Assembly (NCBI GenBank): GCA_035610365.1
Contig: CM069438.1
Coordinates: 35,767,869-35,831,868 of the forward strand
Reading direction: 5' to 3'
DNA from: Aquatica leii
Taxonomy: Eukaryota; Arthropoda; Insecta; Coleoptera; Lampyridae
DNA: 64,000 bases
Shown here in pieces: positions 36,604 through 47,800 of this stretch. Below the pieces are notes generated by a model, which did not search any database, was not told the origin of the DNA, and saw only the letters and a program-made list of their open reading frames with translations. The first letter of the stretch is position 1, and each line of letters opens with the position of its first letter. Position numbers and translations under genes: made by a program.

Positions 36604-37125
36604 GTGTTGTGGTTGTCGCCATCTCGTGGTTAACGAGCCCACGTATAAAATATAAACAAATTGGTGCTATAGAGATCTTAGTTACTTTTCACTATATTCG
36701 TTGGTGGATTGCAATCGTGTTAATATTCGATACGATTTTCGAATTTTCGCGGTTAGCAAATCCAATTACCAACATGCTAAGATCTCTATAGCACCAATTT
36801 GTTTATATTTTATACGTGGGCTCGTTAACCACGAGATGGCGCAGCCACAACACGAAACATGAATATAAGCTATAGAAATATGTCAGTATAATTGAGGAAA
36901 TACATCAGACACTATTTCCCAGTGCTGATGATCCCCAAAAGGGCGAAACGGCCATACACTGGTTCTCTCTGGTGGTAATTTTTGCAATTGTACTGATATA
37001 GTTACTTTTCACTATATTCGTTGGTAGATTGCAATCGTGTTAATATTCGATACGATTTTCGAATTTTCGCGGTTAGCAAATCCAATTACCAACATGCTAA
37101 GATCTTTATAGCACCAATTTGTTTA
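36604..37125. mobile_element. Inverted-repeat element with tandem core
   Basis: Left arm 36604-36680 and right arm 36778-36853 are near-perfect inverted repeats of about 76 bp (only small differences near the outer end). They flank a 97-bp core (36681-36777). After a 147-bp spacer (36854-37000) the core is repeated (37001-37097) and followed by the first ~28 bp of the right arm (37098-37125). The structure is arm, core, inverted arm, spacer, core, partial inverted arm, equal to about 1.5 units of 320 bp plus an inverted arm. The spacer carries a hammerhead-like core. No coding capacity. It sits inside the repeat-family sequence shared with 32800-33640, which dates it as a later insertion. It may be a non-autonomous relative of a Penelope-like element. 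Confidence 0.75.
36919..36962 (+). ncRNA. Candidate hammerhead ribozyme
   Basis: Stem I strands CCAGTG (36919-36924) and CACTGG (36957-36962) are perfectly complementary. Between them lie CTGATGA (36925-36931), a stem II hairpin with CCC/GGG around AAAA (36932-36944), GAAAC (36945-36949), and a very short stem III region ending in TA (36955-36956) directly before stem I. Order and spacing match a hammerhead, and a UH cleavage dinucleotide would be UA. Weak points are the poor stem III and a U-C closing position of stem II. Penelope-like and some small retroelements are known to use hammerheads with minimal stem III. Confidence 0.6.
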
Positions 37126-37473
37126 AAAATACATCTTTACCACAGCAAATTTCTCACAAAAATCACATTAGAAACCACAATTTATTTATTCAAAATAAGC
37201 GTAGATGATTTTAGATACTTAAGATGCCGAGATCCCTAGGCATGACATTAACACACACATCTAATTTTCTTAACGTACAAAACGGATGTGTTTTTATTGA
37301 CTTCCGGTATGTAAAATGACGTATCGTAGAGCAAAATTTCTATAGTACGAAAACCACACCAAAAGATTTTTAACATAACAACCTACCTTAATTAATTCTT
37401 TAACTCTCTTCCTGGATGGTCTCGTGATGAACTTATCGACTGTTTTAGTCCAGGAACTGACAACCAGTGTGAG
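37126..37473. other. Family copy 3 (decayed) and an exon-like scrap
   Basis: 37130-37380 continues the repeat family of 14.2 and 33.3 kb (shared CCACACCAAAA and TTTTTAACATAACAA on the plus strand). Just after it, plus strand 37397-37473 reads FNSLPGWSRDELIDCFSPG and TDNQCE and then GTATGT, like an exon with a splice donor at 37474. No family recognised. Confidence 0.3.
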
Positions 37474-37859
37474 GTATGTTTTTGCTTTAATAAGTTTCTA
37501 ATTTCCCTTCTGATGGTCTTATAAGCTAGACACAAGTCGACTTATTCCCTATTAGACAAATTTCAGCTTTCTTTTTTGCTTTTTTCCTCCTCGATGTCCT
37601 TTTATCCATTGTAGAGTAACTCTGTTGTACTCAGCTAAACGGACTAACGAGTTTACACCGCTCTAGACCGCTTTGTTTCCTAATTATTTTTTGAGCACAA
37701 GCGGAATTGCAATAATTTCTGCTTGGAATACGGTTGCTAGACAGCTCAGGTGTTAAAGGTGTTAAAGTTACTCCCTGATCTACTATCAGCGATTCTTGCT
37801 CTAGTACTTTGTGCAATGTGACGTTTTCTCCAGACGGATGGCGGTATCTAAAAACAGAA

Positions 37860-38000
37860 AAGCCAAAAAACGGTACGGTTCTCGGGCGCCAGATTTGTTG
37901 AAGAAGTTTACTCTTCTGTTAGACGGTGTTGTCCGAGCAACTGCAGTTGAAACGCGGTGTCCAGAACGGTTTTAAAATCGGAGCTAAGTCAACAATAAAC
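37860..38000 (-). mobile_element. Possible LTR end and primer-binding site
   Basis: On the minus strand TGGCGCCCGAG (37891-37881) is a classical retroelement primer-binding-site string. It follows an apparent LTR end ...CAACA by four bases. About 110 bp upstream on that strand is AATAAAG, a polyadenylation signal of the kind found in LTRs. No gag follows. The rest of the element is not identified. Confidence 0.4.
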
Positions 38001-38191
38001 AGAAACAACTTTATTTAACACTCTTAGAAACGGTAGCAAAATTTAAACGGCAAAGATAATGACCAAGCAAGCGTTTGATAAGCGGTAAATATAGTGACTA
38101 AGTAAGCGTTCAGGTACGGTAATAATCTCCGTCGAGTCGGTGGAAGGAATTAATTCAGATTCGAATAGTGGGCAAAGAGACAGGAACTAGA

Positions 38192-38413
38192 ATGAACCAA
38201 GTAGCCGTACAAAAAGCCCTCAACACGTTAGCTGGACCTGGTGTGGGCGGCGTATTACGCTAACCAAAACCCGACACTACAAATACGTTGCCCGGTTAGG
38301 AATAGTGTGAACCAACTAGACGTGCGAAAAACCCTCAATACGTTACCTGACCTGGCGTGGACAACTTATTACGCAGGCCAAAGTCTGACACTGCGGATAC
38401 GTTTCCCGGTAAT
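38192..38413 (+). repeat. Two-copy ~115-bp tandem repeat
   Basis: 38192-38298 and 38307-38413 are similar, starting TGAACCAA and ending TACGTTGCCCGGT / TACGTTTCCCGGT. In frame they encode a repeated block of the type TYYAGQSLTLRIRFPV. The function is unknown; it could be part of a decayed mobile-element ORF (open 38241-38558). Confidence 0.5.
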
Positions 38414-38849
38414 TTATCTGCCAACTATCGCAGACCTGATTTATTTGTTTACTGACCAAGAAACTTCTCGACTTTTGACAGCCTTCTTAATGGGGTCAAA
38501 AGAAGTGTCATCAAATGCTCTTTTTATATCTAAGAAAGCTCCTAGTGAAATATCTTAGTTGCCTAAGGAATTTTCAATTCTGTGTGTGACTTCATGTATG
38601 CTCAGCTCACACGATTCATCTGTTTAGTAAGCACATTAATGTTGATGCAAAGGTGCTGTACCCAGTGTTTCATCTTTAATATGCTTTTTTCAATAGTTTA
38701 GAGCATAAAATATGTCAAGTTAATTCTACGAAACAATTTTGGTTGGGAGTTTAATTCTTACCGTGCAAACTAAAAAACTCTGTGCTTTGGTCACCTTACC
38801 AACATCGTATCAAAGTATCATAATAATAAAAGATGATACACAAAGCTCT
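38414..38849. other. No feature recognised
   Basis: AT-rich. The end of the open stretch from the preceding repeat runs to 38558, then there is nothing I can name. Confidence 0.35.
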
Positions 38850-39435
38850 AATTGATTGGAAACTTTCTTGGTCATTGCGTTTGCGAACGACTTTGCCTTA
38901 ATGACCAGTGCAAGGACGGAGGACGAGCTCGCGAAAGTGACGAATATGACAATCGTACGGATCGATAGTTGCCTTATTAATCCCGATCTAAATATAACAC
39001 CAAACAAAACTGAAGCCATACTCGTCAAATAAGCACCATCTCATTGAAAGTACATAACAACAGTCATTAGGACAGCATCGGCAAGCACAAGAACTAGTAT
39101 CTGCAATGGTCGTTTCGAGTATGCTATATTATGCGCTCATATGGGCTGTATCACTCAAAATGAGGAAGTACCAAAGCACAATCCAACCAGTACAAAGGAA
39201 AATAAGCATTAGAATTATATTGAACTACAGAACTATAGCAACGGAATCAGCTTTACTTCTAGCTGGGACTATACCTTGGGAGTTGCTAGCCGAATAGAGA
39301 CGTATTGTGAGAGTGCGTATACTGAACAAAAAACAAGCAAGAGAGATGATTTTAGAAAGTTGGCAGGCAAAAAAGCAAAGTGACCAAAAGAGTAAAACCA
39401 CTAGCCGTCTTATACCCAACATTAAACTGGCTGGG
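38850..39435 (+). mobile_element. R1-like LINE tail, decayed
   Basis: Mixed-frame translation gives the RT box region IAFANDFALMTSARTEDELA (the catalytic YADD reads FAND), then NKTEAILVK, then the segment LKMRKYQSTIQPVQRKISIR with TIATESALLLAGTIPWELLA, and finally RLIPNIKLAG. These are the RT thumb and C-terminal blocks of R1-type LINE ORF2. The catalytic Asp is lost and several stops are present. Confidence 0.75.
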
Positions 39436-39934
39436 TAGACGGTATAGAGAACTAAATTACAATTTTACTCAGGTATTGTCGGAACTATTTAACATTTATT
39501 TAACCAAACAACACTTAAAACAAATAAAATAAAAGAAAAAGTTAAAGTAAAGTTAATTGATAAAAAAAATATTTTAATTACCTTTGAAATCGCACGGCCG
39601 TGTACGCATTAATAGAAATTACTAAAAAACAAAATGAACTAAATTCATAACTTTTTTTAAAAGAAGAATAAACGTCTTAATCATATACTACAAGATTAAT
39701 CAAATTTCTGCTTTAACCTCAAACAAACATAATATAAAAAAATATTGTCACATACAGTCTTGATAAATACACAAAAGACAATTACCATTTAATAATTGTA
39801 AAATCTATAAAATCGGTAATTCGCAACAATGTTTATTCTGCTTACAATTTAAAGCTTTTAAGACACTATGATTGCGTAATTAAATTTACCAAATGGATTT
39901 AGTCGGTACAAGATATGTACCTTAAAGTTTTGTA

Positions 39935-40068
39935 TTAGATCCAGGAAGGGGTTTCTGGTTGACCATAAGGTTTCCAGGTGTTGTCGGCAAGAAATTCTGC
40001 AGGGTAAGGATTAGTTGGACGATTAACGATAAACCACCCTAAGGCAAAAGTTGAACCGAGTTGCACAA
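39935..40068 (-). other. Exon-like coding end, unidentified
   Basis: On the minus strand, after an AG at 40070-40069, an open stretch reads QLGSTFALGWFIVNRP, then TNPYPAEFLADNTWKPYGQ, then PETPSWI and a stop at 39937-39935. It looks like the last exon of a small protein with one hydrophobic segment. I do not recognise it. No upstream exon could be located with confidence. Confidence 0.3.
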
Positions 40069-40262
40069 CTTAAAACACGATTCTTCATTCCGTAATCATA
40101 AAATTCAAAAGCACGTCAAATTTTAAAAATCCGTAACATGTACGATCTAGAAGGAACAAATCTCCACCAATTAAACTAAAAATTCACTGTTTTCAGAATT
40201 ACTCTCGCGGATACCTTCAAATCTTAAAGGTTGATTGCCCCCAAACCCCAAATCTACATCTT

Positions 40263-42045
40263 AATGTATGTTGTGATTGAAAAATTGCGACCCACCTCCC
40301 TCCAAAACCAAAAACACTTATACTTATAAACTCAGTGCGTTACCATGTGCATAAAGAGCTGTGACCGAAATTTTTGTGAAAGAAAACAGTAAAACAAAGA
40401 CGTGGAAAAAAATGCAAACAGATTTAATTAAAACGTAAAAGTAGTGTTCGAAGACGGCCTTTCCCATTGTGAGAAATGCAACTACAACTAAAAAAATATC
40501 CAAACCAAAATAATCAATTACACTCACAAAGATTAACTTGTTAAAACTATCAGAAATAATAAATTATAAAATTAAACATGATTTAATTGTAAATGCGCTA
40601 AGAATGTAGTTAATTACAATGAACTTTTAAACAAACTTAAGATAACCAAACTGCTAAAATATATTTAATTACAATGGTATCTCAAAAGGGAAACATAAAT
40701 TAAATAGATCTGGAATTTTACCAGGACAAAGAAAATGTCAAATCAACGTAAATGCAGAATACGGATGTTTAAACAGCGTAATAATTTTTGAATTAATTGA
40801 ATACAAAACTTACTTACAAATTTGATTGACAAATATGAATTAAATTAACGTGAAATTACTCAAACAATCTCAAAGTACACAAAACAAACAAAATCAACTC
40901 AAATGCCGGTACTTTCACAAAATTGCACAAACTCAAACGACGGTTACAAAGTCGCTTCGTAGCAGATGAATGTTATCAAAAAGAATGCAAAGATGAAGAC
41001 AAAGTTAAAGAAGGTGAAATCAAGAGAGATAAACAGCAAGATAAGAATTGCACCGAGAGAGTTGAAGAGCATGGAACATTTTTCAATGACATTTACTCAG
41101 TAGAAAAAAAAATATTGAAGTGATTGAAAACTTGCGACCCACCTCCCTCCAAAACCAAAAACACTTATACATATAAACTCCATAAAGAGCTGTGACCGAA
41201 ATCTTTGTGAAAGGAAACAGTAAAACAAAGACGTGGAAAAAAATGCAAACAAATTTAATTAAAACGTAAAAGTAGTGTTCGAAGACGACCTTTCTCATTG
41301 TGAGAAATGCAACGACAACTAAAAAAATGTACAAACCAAAATAATCAATTACACTAACAAAAATTAACTTGTTGAAACTATCGGAAGTAATAAATTATAA
41401 AATTAAACATGATTCAATTGTAAATGCGCTAAGAATGTAGTTAATTACAATGAACTTTTAAACTAACTTAAGATAACCAAACTGCTAAAATATCTTTAAT
41501 TACAATGGTATCTCAAAAGGGAAACATAAATTTAATAGATCTGGAATTTTACCAGGACAAAGAAAATGTCAAATCAACGTAAATACAGAATACGGATGTT
41601 GCAACAGCGTAATAATTTTTGAATTAATTGAATACAAAACTTACTTATAAATTTGATTAACAAAAATGAATTTAAAAACGTGAACTAACTTCATTAAATT
41701 AATGTGAAATTACTCAAACAATCTCAAAGTACACAAAACAAACAAAATCAACTCAAATACCGCATCTTTTACAAAAAAAATCGCACAAACTCAAACGACG
41801 GTTACAAAGTCGCTTTGTGGCAGTAATAGCAGCATTGAGTTGGAAAGTTTTGAAGAAAAAAATATGATTACCAGATGAATGTTATCAAGAAGAATGCAAA
41901 GATGAAGACAAAGTTGAAGAAGGTGAAATCGAAAGAGATAAAGAGCAAGATAAGGATTGTACCGAGAGAGTTGAAGAGCATGGAGTTTTAAAGAATGGAA
42001 CAAAATTTTCAATGACATTTACTCAGTAGAAAAAAAAAGATATTA
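40263..42045. repeat. ~850-bp tandem duplication
   Basis: Unit 1 about 40263-41117 and unit 2 about 41118-42045 are direct copies. Shared landmarks are GCGACCCACCTCCCTCCAA (40278 and 41128), CTGGAATTTTACCAGGACAAAG, and CAAACGACGGTTACAAAG. Near the end of each unit the plus strand encodes an acidic stretch beginning DECYQ and followed by ECKDEDKV, EGEI, CTERVEEHG. In unit 2 this is open to a stop at about 42027. The conserved Cys and charged residues hint at a former exon. No family recognised. Confidence 0.75.
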
Positions 42046-42099
42046 AAGTGCCCATGTTGTCGGTTTTGAAACACAGAGTTCTGCCAAAATAAAAAAACA

Positions 42100-42787
42100 C
42101 AAATTTTTTATAGAACAAGTTACACACAACAATAAAAATCTAGAAGAGATAAAAGCAACATGTCTACGAAGCAAGAACACCAAATCAAATTCTAAATTCT
42201 TGTATCTTTTTTCTGACAACCAGATAATCGGTAAATTGTTTTCAGAGCAAAACTAGCTAAAAAATAATCGATGTTTATTTTTCACTCTGTTACAAGCTTA
42301 TAGGTCTTACGAACCTTGCACGGCCAACTCACACAGTCGGAGATAGGAGAGGTTCAACTAAATAAGAGTTAAAGGGCGCCAGATCTTTTACAAGTAAAGC
42401 TTCTATCTCGATCAGGACAGAAGGTTCAAGCCTGCAACGAATTCCAGGTTCGTAATCCTTCGTGTAACTAACCACAAAGAAAGATGGGTTACCATAAAGA
42501 AAAGATAAAACAGGTATAATAACTTTAATTTAATGATGTGGAGTATTAACAAGTATAATTCAGTAACGTTGAGTCTTAATAACTATAATTCACTAACGTA
42601 GAGGATTAGTAATGATAATTCAGAAATTTTTGTAATACATTCTAAATACATAAATGAAGATAGTGTCAGTAATCCACAATACATAAGTACACCTCGGGTG
42701 TCGATAAGCGAAGAAAATTTCCCATTAAATAACGAAGGTTTGCAGCATGCAACATCACGGAATTAGATATTGACAATACCTAAATAG
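42100..42787. other. Intergenic, second possible primer-binding site
   Basis: On the minus strand TGGCGCCCTTT (42381-42371) resembles an LTR-element primer-binding site but lacks a clear CA LTR end before it. No gag or pol is attached. Otherwise no feature. Confidence 0.3.
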
Positions 42788-43260
42788 TGAAACGTTCAAG
42801 AAATTACTTGCAAACGCAAGAGCCTTCTAGAAGCTGTCTAGAAGATATAGCGAAAAGTAGGGAACGTTCGAGAAGGATTCGAGAAGGATTCGCCGATGTC
42901 TATAAATGCCGAACATGGAAATCGTAGGTCAGTTATTGCTGGAATGTGAATGCATGCAGTATTAAGAAGATTATTAAGGTGAAGATAAATAAGTGATTAG
43001 CACGTGCGACGTTTTAAATAAATAACAGTGTACACCGAATCGAGTGAACGTGACTTATAGTGTAAACAAATCCGAGGACGTTATCTTATCTTATCTTAAG
43101 TGTTACACAACGGTTATACATAAATTCGTGTAAGTGTTTTCATTAAATATTATTAGATTTAATTAGTTCGGTTAATTTAAAAGTATACATATTTCTAGAT
43201 TAAGTAAACGTAGTTTTAGTCGTTATAAATAAATTAGTTTTTTAATAAATAGATACGTAA
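42788..43260 (+). repeat. 5' LTR
   Basis: 473 bp, begins TGAAACGTTC and ends ATACGTAA. TATAAA at 42901-42906 is a plausible core promoter. Differs from the 3' LTR at about four positions (in CAGTTATTGCTGG, in AAGTGTTACACAACGG, and in AATAAATTAG). Confidence 0.95.
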
Positions 43261-43285
43261 CAGTGGCGTCAGGTGTTGAGGTATC
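43261..43285 (+). promoter_or_regulatory. Candidate primer-binding site
   Basis: TGGCGTCAGGTGTTGAGG starts at about 43264, a few bases after the LTR. It has the TGG start expected for pairing with a tRNA 3' CCA. The priming tRNA is not assigned. Confidence 0.6.
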
Positions 43286-43583
43286 AAACCGTTCGCGATT
43301 TTTAGTGTGAATACCATTAAGTTATTTGATATCGCACCCGTAATAAAAACATTGATTACGTAAACAACTTTTAAGTTTGCAATACGCGTGTTTATTTATA
43401 AAATAGTGTTTATAAAACTTTTTCTTTTAACAAGTGCGTGATCGCGATATTAATTAAAATCGTTTCCGTACACTAGTGGTTTAATATTAACAAGTGGATC
43501 GTTATTAAAATTTTGTGTTATACAAAAACTGCATTTTAAAAAGTAGTGTATTTAAACTTTATATTCGTGTTATATTTAAATTT

Positions 43584-44843
43584 ATGCCGGTGACGCGTTT
43601 GCAAGCAGTTAAAATGGATTCAAAAATACTTGAAATTCTCGAATCGATGAATAAAAATATCCAAGAAAAACTGTCCGAAAATTCTCAGAAGATGGAAGAA
43701 AATTCGCAGAAAATAGAAGAAAAGTTTTACGAAAATTCACAGAAAATTGAAGAAAAACTGTCGGAAAATTCAAGAAAAATGGAAGAAAATTCAAGAAAAA
43801 TGGAAGAAAATTCAAGAAAAATAGAAGAAAAATTTTCCGAACATTCTCAAAAAATAGAAGAAAATTCTCGAAGTTAAAAGAAGAAATACGAAGAAGCATA
43901 GAAAATCAAAATTCTTCAAGAGGAAACTCAAGCAGACATGGTTAATTTAAGAGAAGAAATATACAACGTTCTGGAAAACGGAAAACAATCTATGAATGAG
44001 AAAATAGAAGCAATAGAGGACAAATTAAAAGACAGAATGAAACTGCTCGAAGAAAGAATGAACCAAATGAATTACCATGGCGAAGGAAGTGTCACGAGTG
44101 AAGATTTAATAATGGACCGCCAGGATGAAAGCACTCACAAGTTTAAGGTTATACCGCCAAATTTTGATGGTAAAGTTCCATGGTCAACATACTACAAGCA
44201 GTTTGAAGCCGCAGCTACTGCTAATGGTTGGAGCAACAAGCAGAAAGCGACGTCTTTAATAGTGTCCTTACGTGGAGAAGCGCTGGGAATTTTACAAACT
44301 GTTCCGGACCACCTGCAAGAAAATTACGAACTCTTAATATCACGATTAGAAATGAGATATGGAGATGCCCAGCTTCAACAAGTCTATCAAGCTCAAATTA
44401 AAAGTCGGGTTCAAAAAGCTGCCGAAAGTCTTCAAGAGTTTGAGGCTGACATCGCCAGATTAACACGGCTTGCGTATCCTACAGCACCAGATACCTTCTT
44501 GGAGCAGTTGGCTATTCAAACCTTCGTAGACGGCCTCCGAGACAACGAAACTCAGCTGACTCTACGGTTAGCACGACCGAAGACGTTGGATGACGCTTTA
44601 ACCCATGCTTTGGAGTTCGAGGCGGCAAAACAAGCGTCGCACCGAAGCAGCCATAAGCTCCGTTGTGCTACAGAAATACCCTCGAACTCAGAAGAAAGCA
44701 TTGAAGACATAGTGCGACGTGTATTTCGGGAACAAGTAGCTCGAGGAAGAGAAGTGACGTGCTGGAACTGCGGGGAAGTGGGCCACGTACGACGACACTG
44801 TACTAAGCCCAAAAGAAGACCAGAAGAGCGTCCGGAAAACTAG
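43584..44843 (+). pseudogene. gag: gag, interrupted
   Basis: The first ATG in good context is 43584 (MPVTRLQAVKMDSK). Residues 20-95 are a striking run of short repeats of the type SENSQKIEEK / SRKMEEN, a predicted coiled coil. The frame stops at 43875-43877, and a second in-frame stop follows at 43899-43901. The same frame reopens and runs as NLREEIYNVLENGKQ to 44843. This part has a gag capsid-like region (about 44150-44600: PPNFDGKVPWSTYYKQFEAA, then REEALG-type blocks) and one CCHC zinc knuckle CWNCGEVGHVRRHC (44760-44801). Gag normally packages element RNA. A pair of compensating frameshifts is an alternative to true stops. Confidence 0.85.
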
Positions 44844-47800
44844 AACAGGTCGACCGAATGGGGCGAAAGTCGACCTCAACGAGCCATGCCCCGGAGATTA
44901 CCATCCAAATGGCATCGCCTAGGGAGCAATTGCATAGCATTTATCTCGATGGCAAGATCAATGGGAGAAGCGTCCAGTTACTGGTTGACACGGGAGCGAC
45001 GAAGACCATCATTCGTCCTGACATGTTATTGGAAAACGAGAAGACATCACCAGTAACAGCACGACTTCGAACAGCGACGGGCGACGAAATACCTACTCAC
45101 GGACAAGTCAAAGTAACCATTGGTTTGGGAAATGGAGTACTCGACCATCAAGTACTGGTAGCTGACATCACGGAAGAAGTTATCCTGGGAATGGACGTGA
45201 TAAAGAAGTATGGGTTCCATTTGGATATGAAGAACGATGTCCTGAAGATCGACAATGAAGAAATTCCTTTTCATTCGTCAGAGAAGGCAGGCGTGCGAGT
45301 CTTATTGAGTGAAGACGTGACTCTGCCAGCAAGGACTGAAAGTGTGGTGATAGCACGCCTGGATGGAAGTCTCCGGGAAGGCTACATACGCGCGATTGAA
45401 CCAATGGAGGGCGGCTTAGTTGAAAAGGGACTACTCGTTGGCAGAACTTTAGTACGAGTAAAGAACACGATGCCAGTAAGGATCTTAAACATCAACTCAG
45501 ATCCTGTAACGCTGAAAAAGAAGACCGTGGTAGGCCAATGCACGCCAGTATCACAAATTGTGAGATGCGTGAAGTCGAACGAAGATACGTCGCCGAAGAA
45601 GTGTCCACAACATCTATTGGACATTCTTACCACCAAATGCGAAAACCTCAGCCAAGACCAGCTGGCTAAAGTTAAAGTGTTGATCCAAGAGTACCAAAAT
45701 GTGTTCGCGCTGGAGAGTGGCTCCAAAGAAAGAACTAACGTGGTGAAACATAAAATTAATACCGGAGACGCTCGGCCGATACGACAACATCCACGCAGAC
45801 TTCTTTTGGCGAAAAGAAAAGAAGCCGAACAAATAATTACGGATATGGAGAGAGAAGGCGTGATTGAACCTTCAAGTAGTCCATGGGCATCCCCAGTGGT
45901 ACTCGTGAAGAAGAAGGATGGATCAACGAGGTTTTGCGTAGACTACAGGCAGCTAAACGACGTGACCAAAAAGGACAGCTACCCTTTACCCAGAATTGAC
46001 GATACGCTAGACACCCTGTCAGGATCCCAGTGGTTTTCTACGTTAGATTTAAAGAGTGGATACTGGCAGGTAGAATTAGAATCCAAGCGATCGTGAAAAA
46101 CAGCTTTTACGATCGGAACTGGTTTGTGGCAGTTCACTGTAATGCCCTTCGGCCTGTGTAACGCTCCTGCAACGTTCGAGCGTTTGATGGAGACCATCTT
46201 GCGCGGGTTGTCTTGGAAGACGTGCTTGGTTTACCTGGACGACGTGATCGTGGTTGGAAGGTCGTTCGAAGAACACTTGAACAACTTGAAGGAAGTGTTC
46301 TAGCGATTACGTGGGGCTAACCTCAAACTGAGCCCAAAGAAATGCCACGTATTTAAGAAGGAAGTCCAATACCTTGGCCACGTCGTATCTAGAGATGGAG
46401 TAAGGGCTGACCCAGACAAAATCCGAGCAGTGCAAGCATGGCCAAGACCGATCGACAAACATCAGGTCCGAAGTTTCCTTGGGTTGTGCACTTATTATAG
46501 GAGATTTGTACCCGGATTTGCCAATATTGCCAAACCATTGACAAAATTAACTGAAGAGAAAGCAGAATTTAGATGGAATGAAGACTGCGAAAATTCTTTT
46601 AATCAACTAAAACAAGCCCTAGTCACTTCGCCGATTTTGAGTTATCCAAGAGAAGATGGAAAGTTTGTTTTGGATACTGACGCAAGCAATCTGGCCATAG
46701 GCGCGGTCCTTTCGCAGGTTCAAGATGGACAAGAAAAGGTTATCGCGTACTTTAGCAAGGTTTTGTCCAGGCCAGAAAAAAATTATTGCGTGACTAGGAG
46801 GGAGCTGTTAGCAATCGTTAAGTCCATCGAACATTTCTACAAGTATTTGTATGGACGAAAATTTTTACTGAGAACAGACCACGCCGCTTTAAAATGGCTT
46901 TTGCAGTTCCGTAACCCAGAAGGACAAGTGGCAAGATGGATCGAGAGACTGCAAGAGTATGACTATGACACAGAACACCGTGCCGGAAGCAGTCATCGAA
47001 ATGCTGATGCCTTGTCCAGAAGACCATGTCCGGCGGACTGCAGCCATTGTTCGCGACTGGAAGAAAAAGTCGAATGTCTCCGGAGAACTGCTATGGTTGA
47101 TGATGAGTGGGAACCTGAGCAGTTACGTCGCGAACAAGAAGACGATCCTGAAATAAGACAACTCCTCGACTGGAAAGAAAGCGGCCGACGACCAACCTGG
47201 GAAGAAGTGAGTGCTTTGGGCAGAAATATCAAAGCGTACTGGGCCCAGTGGGACTCCTTGATAGTAGAAGACGGTCTTCTTAAGCGATCCCTAGAAAGTG
47301 CCGAGGGCACGGGAAACAGACTACAGCTGGTAGTGCCGAAGAGCAGGGTGACCGAAGTGTTAATGCATCTCCACGATGGGACATCAGGAGGACACTTTGG
47401 CATTAAGAAGACGTTGGGTAAAGTGCGAGAACGATTCTACTGGATGAACTGCAAAGAGGACGTCATGAAATGGTGCCGTAAATGCATAGTCTGCGCATCA
47501 GGAAATGGTCCAGCGAGAAAGCGCAAAGCACCCATGAAACAATACAACGTAGGAAGCCCTTTGGAAAGAGTAGCGATTGACATCGCAGGGCCGTTCCCAG
47601 AATCCGATTCGGGAAATAAATACATACTGGTGGCGATGGATTATTTCACGAAATGGACGGAGGCTTACGCCATACCCAATCAGGAAGCAGCTACAGTCGC
47701 AGACGTATTAGTAAAAGAGTTTTTCTGCCGGTTTGGAGTTCCGTTGGAATTACACTCCGATCAAGGCCGCAATTTTGAGTCTGGGCTGTTTCAAGAAGTT

